Assembly: GCF_009377345.1 (NCBI RefSeq)
Contig: NZ_WBSL01000005.1
Span: 117,267-181,266, forward strand
Origin: Deinococcus terrestris
GTDB lineage: Bacteria; Deinococcota; Deinococci; Deinococcales; Deinococcaceae
DNA: 64,000 nt
Direction of reading: 5' to 3'
The notes beneath the pieces were generated by a model. The model had not been told where the DNA came from, did no database searches, and worked only from the letters and a program-made list of their open reading frames with translations. The position numbers and the translations under genes are program-made. Below are positions 41,084-51,851 of this stretch, in pieces. Numbering within the stretch: position 1 is the first letter of the stretch; each line of letters begins with the position of its first letter.

Positions 41084-41737
41084 TCAGGATACGCCGGGGT
41101 CCGAGGCCGCGCCGGAGGTGGTCGGCTCGGCGGGACGCTCCGGCACAGGCTCGGGTTTCGGGCGGAGGTCGGTGCTGTTGAAGCGGCCCTGCGCCTCGGC
41201 CAGCCCGGACTCGGCCCAGACCTCCACCGCGTCGGCGCCCAGCCGGACGAGTTCGGCCAGCGTCCCCGCCTCCTCCTCGCGCCACCGGCTCAGCACCCAG
41301 TCCGCCGGGTCCCAGCCCGCCGGGGGTCGGGAGATGCCGATTTTGAGGCGCGGGAACCCTTCAGTCCCCAGCACCCGGATCAGGTCGCGCACCCCGTTCT
41401 GGCCGCCATGCCGCCCGCCGGGGCGCAGCTTCAGCAGGCCAAAGGGACTATCCAGATCGTCCTGCACGGCCAGCACTGCCTCCGGCTCCAGCTTGTAGAA
41501 GCCGACGAGGGGCGCGACCGCCTTGCCCGACGCGTTCATGAAGGTCTGTGGCTTGACCAGCAGGACCTTCGCGCCGGGCGCCGGACCCACCCGCACCTCC
41601 GCAATATGCGCGTCTTTCTCCTTGCGCCACGCGGCTCCCCAGCGCCGCCCCACCTCGTCCACGACGAGCCAGCCGACGTTGTGGCGGGTCCGCTCGTACT
41701 GGCTGCCCGGATTGCCCAGCCCCACGACAAGCTTCAA
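41084..41737 (-). CDS. pth: Peptidyl-tRNA hydrolase
   Basis: 217 residues with [17 protein letters not shown] (catalytic His20), [13 protein letters not shown] and [10 protein letters not shown]. The usual GGxGGHNG loop reads GGRHGGQNG, so the second histidine is Gln. A Pro/Glu-rich C-terminal tail of about 25 residues follows. It releases tRNA from dropped-off peptidyl-tRNA. It follows a small conserved gene and precedes the M42 gene. Confidence 0.93.
   Translation of the reverse strand: MKLVVGLGNPGSQYERTRHNVGWLVVDEVGRRWGAAWRKEKDAHIAEVRVGPAPGAKVLLVKPQTFMNASGKAVAPLVGFYKLEPEAVLAVQDDLDSPFGLLKLRPGGRHGGQNGVRDLIRVLGTEGFPRLKIGISRPPAGWDPADWVLSRWREEEAGTLAELVRLGADAVEVWAESGLAEAQGRFNSTDLRPKPEPVPERPAEPTTSGAASDPGVS
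41086..41091 (-). promoter_or_regulatory. Leaderless -10 (TATCCT) for the M42 peptidase
   Basis: TATCCT on the minus strand, 7 nt before ATG 41078, overlapping the 3' end of pth. Confidence 0.5.
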
Positions 41738-41740
41738 GGG

Positions 41741-42151
41741 TCAGGCCTCCAAACTGTTCAGCGTCTCGCGCCAGCGGGCCTCGGTTTCGCGCACGCGGGC
41801 CTCACCACGGGCGCGGGTGTACCCGGCGCGGAAGTCGGCAAAGCGGGTGTCCGTCTCCGCAAACAGGAGGCCCAGGGCCTGCCGCACGTCGGCCACGTTC
41901 TGGGGGGTGAGGGTGGTGTCTTTGGCGTCCAGCACCTCGTCCAGGGTCGCCATCAGGCCGGAGAGGGGCCGCAGCCACTGGAAGGACGGGTGGTTGATGA
42001 CCAGGGAATACAGCTCAAAGGGACCCTTGACCGGGCCGTGCAGGAACTCGTACTCGCCCTTGGCGAAGTCGAGCAGGGCCGAATGGAAGTGCCGCAGGGC
42101 TGTTGCCAGCGCCGTGAGCCGGGTGCGAACCGCCGCGTCGGAAGCCGTCAT
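41741..42151 (-). CDS. Conserved hypothetical protein, 136 residues
   Basis: A helical cytosolic protein of a widespread uncharacterised family with the core HGPVKGPFELYSLVINHPSFQWLRPLSG in two overlapping stretches. No catalytic motif. It has its own TACCCT leaderless -10 and its ATG overlaps the stop of the upstream nucleotidyltransferase-like gene. Confidence 0.75.
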   Translation of the reverse strand: MTASDAAVRTRLTALATALRHFHSALLDFAKGEYEFLHGPVKGPFELYSLVINHPSFQWLRPLSGLMATLDEVLDAKDTTLTPQNVADVRQALGLLFAETDTRFADFRAGYTRARGEARVRETEARWRETLNSLEA

Positions 42152-42639
42152 GCGCCGAGGGTAGCAAGTGCGGCGAGGTCGGCCCGGTCCTTCTCTCTTA
42201 ATTCCACCCCATAGAAGGCGGCCACAACGCCTTTCATCGCGCGGTGCCCGGCGGGGGTGAGGGTGAGCACGCGGACCCCCGCCCACTCCACCGCGTGGGG
42301 CGCCAGGAATTCGGTGGGCCAGACGATGGGGGCGAGTTCGCCCACCGTGCGCGGCGGGTCCACGTCGTCCCGGATGGGCACGAGGTCCACCAGCAGGTCG
42401 TCCCGGCGGTAGAACGCGTCCCCAGTGGCGAGTGAACCGTGCGCGTGGGTGAAGCCCAGGCCCTCCAGCACGGCGACGGCCCGCGCTCCATGGGCCTCCC
42501 GCACCAAAAAGTCAATGTCGTCGTGGGGGCGGACGTTCCCGCCGCACAGCACTTCCACCGCCTGCCCGCCGATCAGCCAGCAGGTGACCCCAGCCTGCGC
42601 GAACGCCTGAATGAGGGGAAGGGTGTCGGGGTGCAGCAC
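42148..42639 (-). CDS. Nucleotidyltransferase-like protein (aminoglycoside adenylyltransferase/MNT fold)
   Basis: 163 residues with WLIGGQAVEVLCGG and RPHDDIDFLV, the G-G...D-x-D metal site of the pol beta-like nucleotidyltransferases, arranged as in ANT(2'') and related single-domain enzymes. The third acidic residue may be D in LLVDLVPIR. Whether it modifies a drug, a nucleotide or a protein (minimal MNT type, without a HEPN neighbour here) is open. GTG 42639 follows TAGAGT (42647-42652). Confidence 0.75.
   Translation of the reverse strand: MLHPDTLPLIQAFAQAGVTCWLIGGQAVEVLCGGNVRPHDDIDFLVREAHGARAVAVLEGLGFTHAHGSLATGDAFYRRDDLLVDLVPIRDDVDPPRTVGELAPIVWPTEFLAPHAVEWAGVRVLTLTPAGHRAMKGVVAAFYGVELREKDRADLAALATLGA
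42158..42163 (-). promoter_or_regulatory. Leaderless -10 (TACCCT) internal to the upstream gene
   Basis: TACCCT on the minus strand, 6 nt before ATG 42151 and inside the 3' end of the nucleotidyltransferase-like gene. Confidence 0.5.
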
Positions 42640-42646
42640 GGGGCGA

Positions 42647-42652
42647 ACTCTA
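42647..42652 (-). promoter_or_regulatory. Leaderless -10 (TAGAGT) for the nucleotidyltransferase-like gene
   Basis: TAGAGT on the minus strand, 7 nt before GTG 42639. Confidence 0.5.
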
Positions 42653-42666
42653 GCAAGCCCCCTCCC

Positions 42667-43164
42667 CTACCAGCCCCACGTTCCCGGCTCGCCCTTGAAC
42701 GGCCCTACCACGTCGGGCGTGATCCAGCCCCCGTAGAAGCCGCCCGGCTGCGGGGTCACGCGCACCCCGTCCACCCGGCACTCGTCCATGCGGCCCGCGT
42801 AGACGGCGATGTGTCCGGCGATGGGTGCGAAGGCGGGCGTGGGCCGCTCGTAGCTCCAGCCCGCGCTCCCCGCCACCTTGTCACCGACCGAGAGCGTCCA
42901 GTACGACGCCTCGCCCTTCCACTCGCAGACGCTGCCGCCGGGAGCCGGGGACAGCACGCCGGGCCGGAACGCTTCGCGGGGCAGGTAGTAGGTGGGCGGG
43001 TGGCTGGTTTCCAGCACGCGGTAGGCGTCGGTTGTCTCGGCGATCTTCTCGCCGCCCAGCCAGATTTCCACCGTCCGGGCGGTGCGCTCCAGCCGGGGCG
43101 GGCGCGGGTAGTCCCAGACACTCTCCTGACCGGGACCGGGGGGAAGGGGCTGTGGGCGCGGCAT
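42667..43164 (-). CDS. DUF427 family protein
   Basis: 165 residues with the two-part DUF427 core: TVEIWLGGEKIAETTDAYRVLETSHPPTYYLP in pieces, and CEWKGEASYWTL, YPERPT-like SYERPTPAFA with VYAGRMDECRVDG. A beta-rich fold of unknown function, often near oxidoreductases. ATG 43164 follows CACACT, a weak leaderless -10. Confidence 0.83.
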   Translation of the reverse strand: MPRPQPLPPGPGQESVWDYPRPPRLERTARTVEIWLGGEKIAETTDAYRVLETSHPPTYYLPREAFRPGVLSPAPGGSVCEWKGEASYWTLSVGDKVAGSAGWSYERPTPAFAPIAGHIAVYAGRMDECRVDGVRVTPQPGGFYGGWITPDVVGPFKGEPGTWGW

Positions 43165-43220
43165 GGCGGCAGTGTGACGCCCCGCGCGGCCGGAGGCTGT
43201 GGGTTGCCTTGCCCTTCCGG

Positions 43221-43226
43221 TACCCT
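43221..43226 (+). promoter_or_regulatory. Leaderless -10 (TACCCT) for the hydroxy-acid oxidase
   Basis: TACCCT then GACCC then ATG 43232. Confidence 0.5.
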
Positions 43227-43231
43227 GACCC

Positions 43232-44344
43232 ATGACCACCCCCAACCTGCCGGACGCGGAGACGCCCGAACTGGAGGGCACCGTCAACCTCGCGGACATA
43301 GAGACGTTGGGCCGTTCCCGGCTGGACCGCAACGCGCTGGAGTATTACGCGAGCGGCGCGAACGACGAACTGACCTTGCGCGAGAACCGCGCCGCCTTCG
43401 CCCGGCTGAAGCTCAGGCCCCGCGTGCTGGTGGACGTGTCGAATGTGGACGCGCGGACCGAGGTGCTGGGGCTGCCCCTGCGCTCGCCGGTCGGCATCGC
43501 CCCCACCGCCTTTCACGGCCTCGCGCACCTGGACGCGGAGGTCGCCACCGCGCGGGCGGCGGCCTCGGCGGGGAGCGTGATGACACTCTCCACACTGAGC
43601 AACACCCCGATCGAGGAGGTCGCGGCGGCGGCGGGCGGGCGCTTCTGGTTCCAGCTTTACCTCTACACCGACCGCGCCCTGAGCGCCGAGATCGTGCGGC
43701 GGGCAGAGGCGGCAGGGGCGCGGGCGCTGGTGCTGACCGTGGACGCCCCCTTCCTGGGCCGCCGGGAGGCGAACGAGCGCCACCGCTTCGCCCTGCCGCC
43801 CCACCTGCGGGTGCCCAACGCGGGGAGCCGGGAGCGGCTGGCGCAGATGGAATCGGAGAGCGGGTCGCAGCTCGTGAACTACTTTCAGGGTCTGATTGAC
43901 AAGACCTTCACCTGGGCCGACCTCGCTTGGCTGCGCGGGCAGACTTCGCTGCCCATCGTCCTGAAGGGCATCCTGACCGCCGAGGACGCCCGCCTCGCCG
44001 CCGAGCACGGTTGCCACGTCTGGGTGAGCAACCACGGGGGGCGGCAACTCGACACCGCTGTCTCCTCCATTGAGGCGCTCCCCGAGATCGCGGACGAGGT
44101 GGGCGGCGAGGTGGAGGTCTACCTCGACGGCGGCGTCACGCGCGGCACCGATGTGGTCAAGGCGCTCGCGCTGGGGGCCAGGGCGGTCTTCGTGGGTCGG
44201 CCTGCCCTGTGGGGCCTCGCGGCGGGTGGAGAGGCAGGCGTGCGCCGAACGCTGGACCTGCTGCACGACGAGGTGCGGCTGGCGCTCGCGCTGTGCGGGA
44301 AGCAGAACGTGGGGCAGGTGGGGCGGGAACTGGTGCGGCTCTAA
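43232..44344 (+). CDS. FMN-dependent alpha-hydroxy-acid oxidizing protein (lactate/glycolate oxidase-like)
   Basis: 370 residues forming the FMN TIM barrel: YYASGANDELTLRENRAAFARL, PVGIAPTAFHGLAH, LKGILTAEDARLAAEHG and the active-site SNHGGRQLDTAVSSIEALPEI (catalytic His), then LDGGVTRGTDVVKALALGARAVFVGRP. It oxidises a 2-hydroxy acid to a 2-keto acid, passing electrons to O2 or the quinone pool. Soluble, without the membrane-binding insert of bacterial lactate dehydrogenase. Divergent from DUF427. Confidence 0.9.
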   Translation: MTTPNLPDAETPELEGTVNLADIETLGRSRLDRNALEYYASGANDELTLRENRAAFARLKLRPRVLVDVSNVDARTEVLGLPLRSPVGIAPTAFHGLAHLDAEVATARAAASAGSVMTLSTLSNTPIEEVAAAAGGRFWFQLYLYTDRALSAEIVRRAEAAGARALVLTVDAPFLGRREANERHRFALPPHLRVPNAGSRERLAQMESESGSQLVNYFQGLIDKTFTWADLAWLRGQTSLPIVLKGILTAEDARLAAEHGCHVWVSNHGGRQLDTAVSSIEALPEIADEVGGEVEVYLDGGVTRGTDVVKALALGARAVFVGRPALWGLAAGGEAGVRRTLDLLHDEVRLALALCGKQNVGQVGRELVRL

Positions 44345-44380
44345 ACGCCACGCCTCCCACTCCCGACACTGGTGGGTCAA

Positions 44381-44410
44381 TTTGACAGGTAGCTGTCAAA
44401 CTTGTAGGCT
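44381..44410 (+). promoter_or_regulatory. marR promoter with embedded palindromic operator
   Basis: TTGACA (-35, 44382-44387), 17-nt spacer, TAGGCT (-10, 44405-44410), then 8 nt to ATG 44419. The perfect palindrome TTTGACAG-GTAG-CTGTCAAA (44381-44400) covers the -35 and most of the spacer, ideal for autorepression by the MarR protein. Confidence 0.75.
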
Positions 44411-44418
44411 CGTCTCCC

Positions 44419-44880
44419 ATGACCCCACTCACGGCGGAGGGAGCCGCCTTCACGGAGTTGCTGCTGGAAATCTTTCGCCTGCACGGGCGGCTGCTGGAGG
44501 CGGGCGACCGCCTGACTTCTCCGCTGGGCCTCACGAGTGCCCGCTGGCAAGTCCTCGGCGTTGTGGAGCACGGCCCCGTCACGGTCTCTGAGATTGGCCG
44601 GGTGATGGGACTGGCCCGGCAGAGCGTGCAGCAGCAGACCGACGCCCTGGAAAGGGAGGGCTTTGTGACCTACGTGGAGAACCCCCGGCACCGCCGCGCC
44701 CGGCTGGTGCAGCTCACCCAGAAGGGAGAGCAAGCCGCCGCCGCCCTCATTCCCGCCCAGGCGCAGTGGGCCAACCGGATCGGTCAGTCCGCCTCGTCCC
44801 CTGAGCAGCTTCAAGCCGCGCTGGACACCCTGCGGCTCCTCACCGCACGGCTGGAACGGGACGCTGACTCTGACGCCTAA
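44419..44880 (+). CDS. MarR-family transcriptional regulator
   Basis: 153 residues, a MarR winged helix: TSARWQVLGVVEHGPVTVSEIGRVMGLARQSVQQQTDALEREGFVTYVENPRHRRARLVQLT in pieces. The promoter has an 8-8 bp palindrome, so it likely represses itself and the VOC gene 23 bp downstream. The ligand is unknown. Confidence 0.92.
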   Translation: MTPLTAEGAAFTELLLEIFRLHGRLLEAGDRLTSPLGLTSARWQVLGVVEHGPVTVSEIGRVMGLARQSVQQQTDALEREGFVTYVENPRHRRARLVQLTQKGEQAAAALIPAQAQWANRIGQSASSPEQLQAALDTLRLLTARLERDADSDA

Positions 44881-44903
44881 CCCCCTTTCCAGGAGGACCA
44901 CCC

Positions 44904-45308
44904 ATGCACATCACCCAGTCGGCCATCTCGCTCAACGTGCCGGACGTTCGCGCCTCCGCCGAGTTCCTGAAACGGCACTTCGGCTTCGTACAGGAGATGA
45001 ACTACGAGGGCGTCGCATCCCTGACCCGTCCCGACGCGGGCTTCAACCTGATCTTCCTCCAGACGGGCCTGTCCACCTTCAAGCCGCCCCAGATTGCCGG
45101 AAGCGCCGGGCAGGGGCTGCTGGTGGTGTTCGTGGTGGACGAGATCGACGCCGAGTACGAGCGGCTTCAGGCAGAAGGCGTGCCCGTGGTCACTCCCATC
45201 GAAACCGAGCCGTGGGGCGAGCGGTACTTTCAGGTGTCGGACCCCAACGGCGTGATCCTGCAACTGGTGCAGTGGGTCACGCCACCGGACGAGACGTGGG
45301 CATCGTGA
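44904..45308 (+). CDS. VOC-superfamily (glyoxalase/bleomycin-resistance-like) protein
   Basis: 134 residues, two beta-alpha-beta-beta-beta units: SLNVPDVRASAEFLKRHFGFV, VFVVDEIDAEYERLQAEGV and WGERYFQVSDPNGVILQLVQWV with the metal-type Glu/His positions partly kept. AGGAGGAC SD. Likely in the same transcript as marR and controlled by it; it may detoxify or bind a small molecule. Confidence 0.85.
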   Translation: MHITQSAISLNVPDVRASAEFLKRHFGFVQEMNYEGVASLTRPDAGFNLIFLQTGLSTFKPPQIAGSAGQGLLVVFVVDEIDAEYERLQAEGVPVVTPIETEPWGERYFQVSDPNGVILQLVQWVTPPDETWAS

Positions 45309-45312
45309 CCTG

Positions 45313-45722
45313 TTAGTCCCGCTTCCCACGCGGCTTGGGCCACGCCACGGTGGACCACAGCGCCCACAGCACCAGCAGCGGCTGGAAGAAGAGGCGGTTG
45401 AGTCGCGCCTGATCGGTGTTCAGCCCGAAGGCGTCCGTGCGGGTCACGTACTGCGAGATGTTGCCGGGAAAGATGGCGACGAAGAAGGCGGCGGCCACCC
45501 ACCCCACCGTCCGGCGCTGGCGCGGCAGGGCGATCAGCGCGGCACCCAGCCCGATCTCGACCACGCCGGAGGCGAGCACCACGAAGTCCTTGTCCAGCGG
45601 CAGCCACTCGGGCACCTGGGCCTGAAACTCCTGGCGCTGCGTAGTCAGGTGCCCGGTTCCGGCGCCGATCAGCGCCAGCCCCAGCAGCCAGCGGGCGACG
45701 TGGCGCGGCCAGGACAGGCGGC

Positions 45723-45726
<4 letters not shown>
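45313..45726 (-). CDS. DoxX-like membrane protein
   Basis: 137 residues with four membrane segments: [57 protein letters not shown] and [17 protein letters not shown]. This is the DoxX pattern. GTG 45726 overlaps the topoisomerase stop. Function unknown; some DoxX proteins act in oxidative stress. Confidence 0.82.
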
Positions 45727-46781
<1,055 letters not shown>

Positions 46782-46869
46782 GGCCGTCAGGATGGGCAGA
46801 TCAGGGGCAGGCGGGCTGTCCGGCAGGCTGCAATCCGGCTTGAGACAGACTGAATGTGGCGGGGGAGGC

Positions 46870-49170
46870 TCACTCCTCGGCCTGCATCGGCAGTTGCCAG
46901 TCAATCGGCGTCTGCCCGGACTCCTCCAGCGCCGCGTTGACCCGCGAGAAGGGCCGCGTCCCCATGAACTTCGCCACGCTGAGGGGGCTGGGGTGGGCGG
47001 ATTCGATGATGACGTGCTGGGTGTTCGTCACCAGCTTCGCCTTCTTGCGGGCGTAGGCGCCCCATAGCACGAAGACCACCCGCGACTCCTTCGCGTTCAC
47101 GTGGCGAATCACGGCGTCGGTGAAGCTCTCCCAGCCTTTCCCCGCGTGGCTGTTCGGTTCGCCCTGGCGCACGGTGAGCACGGCGTTGAGCATCAGCACG
47201 CCCTGTTCGGCCCAGTGCCGCAGGTAGCCGTGGCGCGGCGGCTGGAAGCCCACGTCGGCCTGCAACTCCTTGTAGATGTTCGCCAGGCTGGGAGGCGGGC
47301 GCACGCCGGGCCGCACGGAGAAAGCGAGGCCGTGCGCCTGACCGGGGCCGTGGTAGGGGTCCTGGCCCAGGATAAAGACCTTCACGTCCTCCAGCGGCGT
47401 GAGGCGCAGGGCGTTGAACACGTCGGGCGCGGGTGGAAAGACGGTGTGCGTGCGGCGTTCCTCCACCAGAAAGTCCTTGAGCGCGTGGAAGTACGGCGCG
47501 GCGAACTCATCATGCAGGGCGTCGCGCCACGAGTCGGGCAGCCCCGCCGGAATCAGGGGCTTGGGGGCTTCGGGCGTGGTGCCGAAGAGGTCGGGCTGGT
47601 CGGTCATGGGGGGCTTCCTCCGGGGGGTGGACTGGGGCGGCCGAACGGGCTTGGGGGGCAGACCCCGCGCCACGCGCTCGGCTCGCAGCACCGCCTTCTT
47701 GCGGCTGCCGTGCCGGTGGTACACGCGCCGGGCCTCGGCCTCGAAGGTCGCACTCTCCCGCGCAGCATAGATTCTGGCCCGCGCGGCGGCCCCCGCCTTT
47801 CCTTCATCCACGACGGGCGGCGAGTAGCTCAGCCGGGTCGCCCCGCTCCACTCCCAGGGGGCGTGCAGAAAGTCGCCGGGCACGTCCGCGAGTTCGGGCA
47901 CCCAGCGGCGGATGAACACCCCATCCGGGTCCTGCTCGCGGGCCTGCCGGGTTGGGGAGTAGATGCGGACGCGGTTGATGCCCACCGTGCTGCTCTGCAT
48001 CTGCATCTGCGACCAGTGGATGCCGGGTTCGTTGTCCAGCCACTGCCGCGCCAGAAAGAGGCCGGTGGGCCGCCAGTGCAACCACAGGTGCTGCGAGGCG
48101 AAGGAGACGAGCATGGCCCGCATGCGGAAGTTCAGCCAGCCCGTCTCCCGCAGCATTCGCACGCAGGCGTCCACGAGGGGATACCCCGTCTGCCCGTGCG
48201 CCCAGCGGTCGTAAAAGTCCGCGTTCCAGCCGGGGTCGCCCACGTCCGGGCGCAGGCCGTCAAAGGCGCGGTTGAGGTTGCGGAACTCCATCTCCGGCTC
48301 GGATTCCAGCCGCTGGATGAAGTGGCAGTGCCAGTGCAGGCGGCTTTCATAGGAACGCAGGGAGCGCACCCAGCGTTCGTCGGCGTCGGGGTCGCCCTTG
48401 ACCGCCGCCAGCCGCTGCCGGGTCGCCTGCACCACCTCGCGCAGCGACACGGTGCCGAAGGCGAGCGGGGCCGAGAGGCGCGAGCAGCTTTCCTCGGCGG
48501 TCAGCGGGCTGCTCATCTCGCGCATGTAGTTCACGCCGCGCACGGTCAGGAAGCTCTCCAGCGTGGCGCGGGCGACGCGCTCGCCGCCGGGGGGGATGGT
48601 CTTGTCGTTGGCGGGGACGCCCAGCTCCGCGTGGGTGCAGAGGCCACCGGGCGGGAGGTCGGTGCCCCGCAGCACGGTGGGCACGGGCACGACCGGGGCG
48701 GACATCCGTTCCTCCCAGATGTCGGCCCAGCCGTCTCGGTCGCGCAGGCGGCGCACCACGCCCGTCTGCGGCAGCTCCACGAAGGACACCCCCCGCTCCC
48801 GCGCCCAGGCCCGCACCCGGCGGTCGCGCTGGAAGCTGACCATGTTGCCCGTCTCCTCGTGCGCCCACAGGCCGCCGATGGGGACGAGTTCGGACAGCTC
48901 CTCCAGCACGGCGACCGCCTCGCCGCGCCGGAGCACCAGCCCCGTGCCCAGCGCCCGCAGCCGCCCGTCCAACTCCGCGAGGCATTCATTGAGGTAGGTC
49001 AGGTGGTGCCCGGCGAACTCCTCGTGGTGCAGTTGTTCCGGCTCGTAGAGGTAGAGCGGCAGCACCGGCCCCCGCGCGGCCGCCTCCGCGAGCGGGGCGT
49101 GGTCGTGCACGCGCAGGTCCTTTTTGAACCACACGACTTGAACGGGCGGACCAGCGAGCGGACGGGGCAT
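46870..49170 (-). CDS. Photolyase/cryptochrome fused in frame to uracil-DNA glycosylase
   Basis: One uninterrupted 766-residue frame. Residues 1-505 are a photolyase: [19 protein letters not shown] at the N-terminus, and the FAD-binding half with [23 protein letters not shown] and [19 protein letters not shown] basic, proline-rich linker ([18 protein letters not shown]) joins it to a full family 1 uracil-DNA glycosylase at residues 522-766, with [18 protein letters not shown] (catalytic Asp) and HPSPLS. The glycosylase part begins at ATG 47607 with its own SD (GGAGGAAG, 47614-47621), so it can be made alone as well. CAGACT before ATG 49170 gives a leaderless start. No stop separates the parts; a lost photolyase stop is one possible origin. 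Confidence 0.85.
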   Translation of the reverse strand: MPRPLAGPPVQVVWFKKDLRVHDHAPLAEAAARGPVLPLYLYEPEQLHHEEFAGHHLTYLNECLAELDGRLRALGTGLVLRRGEAVAVLEELSELVPIGGLWAHEETGNMVSFQRDRRVRAWARERGVSFVELPQTGVVRRLRDRDGWADIWEERMSAPVVPVPTVLRGTDLPPGGLCTHAELGVPANDKTIPPGGERVARATLESFLTVRGVNYMREMSSPLTAEESCSRLSAPLAFGTVSLREVVQATRQRLAAVKGDPDADERWVRSLRSYESRLHWHCHFIQRLESEPEMEFRNLNRAFDGLRPDVGDPGWNADFYDRWAHGQTGYPLVDACVRMLRETGWLNFRMRAMLVSFASQHLWLHWRPTGLFLARQWLDNEPGIHWSQMQMQSSTVGINRVRIYSPTRQAREQDPDGVFIRRWVPELADVPGDFLHAPWEWSGATRLSYSPPVVDEGKAGAAARARIYAARESATFEAEARRVYHRHGSRKKAVLRAERVARGLPPKPVRPPQSTPRRKPPMTDQPDLFGTTPEAPKPLIPAGLPDSWRDALHDEFAAPYFHALKDFLVEERRTHTVFPPAPDVFNALRLTPLEDVKVFILGQDPYHGPGQAHGLAFSVRPGVRPPPSLANIYKELQADVGFQPPRHGYLRHWAEQGVLMLNAVLTVRQGEPNSHAGKGWESFTDAVIRHVNAKESRVVFVLWGAYARKKAKLVTNTQHVIIESAHPSPLSVAKFMGTRPFSRVNAALEESGQTPIDWQLPMQAEE
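47607..47621 (-). promoter_or_regulatory. ung: Internal SD and start for stand-alone uracil-DNA glycosylase
   Basis: GGAGGAAG (minus strand, 47614-47621) lies 6 nt before ATG 47607 inside the fusion ORF. The codons after it match a typical Ung start (MTDQPDLFG), so a 245-residue glycosylase could be produced separately. Confidence 0.65.
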
Positions 49171-49223
49171 CGGGGTCAGTCTGGCTCAGGCGGGGGCGGC
49201 TGGCTGTGGGGTTGGCGGCAAAA

Positions 49224-49327
49224 GACCCCTCACCCCCTTGCTTCGCAAGGCCCCTCTACCCTGGGGAGAGGGGTAAAAAAAACCCTCTCCGGGGGAGAGG
49301 GCCTCGCGCAGCGAGGGGTGAGGGGTC
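49224..49327. repeat. Long nested inverted repeat between photolyase-UDG and carA
   Basis: GACCCCTCACCCC (49224-49236) and GGGGTGAGGGGTC (49315-49327) are perfect 13-bp outer arms. Between them are further complementary blocks, including a carA terminator. The arrangement looks like a small palindromic mobile repeat (MITE/SNR-like). Confidence 0.6.
49275..49301 (-). terminator. Intrinsic terminator of carA
   Basis: CCCTCTCC (49283-49290) pairs with GGAGAGGG (49294-49301); on the minus strand eight U residues follow (A8 at 49275-49282). It lies inside the long inverted repeat. Confidence 0.85.
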
Positions 49328-49328
49328 C

Positions 49329-50513
<1,185 letters not shown>

Positions 50514-50644
50514 TCGGAACCTCCATTCGCGCCTCACGGAACGCGTTTTATGGCGGAAGCTGTTCAGCGGTCGGCCGTCAGCATTCAGCCACAGAGCTTA
50601 TCAGGCAAGCCAGCGGCCAACCGTGCCAACCCGACCGGACGGCC

Positions 50645-51175
50645 TCACGCCAGCGCCCGGTACATGGCGATCTCGTTGCAGTTCTCGAAAAAGGCGCACC
50701 GCTGGCATTCCGACCACACCTTCGGGTGCAGGTGCGTTTTGTCGATCCGCACAAAGCCGCACTTCTCGAAAAAGGCCTGCTGGTACGTCCAGGCGAACAG
50801 CGCGGGGAGGTCGATCTCACGGGCCTCGCGCTCGCAGGCTTCGACGAGCTGCTTGCCCAGCCCCCGCCCCTGCATGTGAGGGTGGATGGCGAGGCCGCGC
50901 ACCTCCGCGAGGTCTGGCGCGAGGAGGTGCAGGCCGCACACGCCCGCCAGGCCGCCCGGTTTGTCCTCGTGCGGTTCGGCCAGCACGAGGTGAAAGTCGC
51001 GGATGGTCTCGGCCAGCAGCGAGCGCGAGCGCACGAGCATCTGCCCCCGCGCCGCCCAGTACCCGATCAGTTCGTGAATCGCCTCGACGTCCGACAGGCG
51101 GGCCTTGCGGGTGACGAGCGGCGCCTGCGGGTGAATGTCGGGAACGGCGATGGAGTCGAGGGCGAGGAAGGTCAC
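50645..51175 (-). CDS. GNAT acetyltransferase, N-acetylglutamate synthase-like
   Basis: 176 residues with the short-form ArgA pattern: TRKARLSDVEAIHELIGYWAARGQML, GLAIHPHMQGRGLGKQLVEAC and the C-terminal KCGFVRIDK...PKVWSECQRCAFFENCNEIAM with its cysteine cluster. Stand-alone ArgA-like enzymes make N-acetylglutamate, the first arginine intermediate. GTG 51175, GGAGGT SD. It is 131 bp upstream of carA on the same strand. Confidence 0.85.
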   Translation of the reverse strand: MTFLALDSIAVPDIHPQAPLVTRKARLSDVEAIHELIGYWAARGQMLVRSRSLLAETIRDFHLVLAEPHEDKPGGLAGVCGLHLLAPDLAEVRGLAIHPHMQGRGLGKQLVEACEREAREIDLPALFAWTYQQAFFEKCGFVRIDKTHLHPKVWSECQRCAFFENCNEIAMYRALA

Positions 51176-51266
51176 GGATGAACCTCCCCCGGCAAGCAAC
51201 AAGGAGCGTGGACCGTGAAGAGGCACGTCCCCCCCACGACCCACGCGGACGACGGCGCGGCGGCCG

Positions 51267-51737
51267 TTAAGCCTGCCCGACCCCCACGTCCAGTGCCCGC
51301 ATCCAGGTGAAGCCGCCGGGGCGCTCGCTGCGGGCGCGGTAGGCGCGGACCTGCGGGGTATCGGGCACGTCGCCCAGCACGACCGCGAGGGGCACCTGCG
51401 TGAAGCCGAAGCTGTGCCAGTCGCCGCCCTTGCTGAACAGGTAGATGGCCCGGTCGCCCCGCGCCTTGGCGTACTCCACGGCGCTCATCACCAGTCGCCG
51501 TCCCAGCCCCTGCCCCTGCGCCGAGGGCAGCACCGCCGCCCCGCGCAGCAGGGAGGCTCCCTCGCCATGCTCCAGGCCGATGGCCCCGATGGGGTTCCCG
51601 CCGCGCTCCATCACCCAGTAGGTGGTGCCGGGCGCGAGGGCTTCTTCGGTTTCCAGCCCGGCCTCCTGAAAGATGCGGCAGACGGTGGCCTTGTCCTGGG
51701 GCGTGGCGAGACGAATCTGAACGCTCTGCTCGGTCAT
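51267..51737 (-). CDS. GNAT acetyltransferase, paralogue 1
   Basis: 156 residues with IGLEHGEGASLLRGAAVLPSAQGQGLGRRL (motif A, in two pieces here) and RGDRAIYLFS. It is clearly paralogous to the next GNAT: LEHGEGASL, the AVLP block and RGDR-YLFS are shared. SD GGAGGAA before ATG 51737. A member of the arginine-linked group; substrate unknown, possibly an amino acid. Confidence 0.85.
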   Translation of the reverse strand: MTEQSVQIRLATPQDKATVCRIFQEAGLETEEALAPGTTYWVMERGGNPIGAIGLEHGEGASLLRGAAVLPSAQGQGLGRRLVMSAVEYAKARGDRAIYLFSKGGDWHSFGFTQVPLAVVLGDVPDTPQVRAYRARSERPGGFTWMRALDVGVGQA

Positions 51738-51851
51738 GGGTGGTTCCTCCGGAGGGGATGTCCGACCAGACGACCCAGCGGGCGTCTGGCGCGGCTGGAT
51801 TGTGCGTGAAGGCAGCATAGCGCACGCCCGCGCTGTGCACGCCCAGCACCC

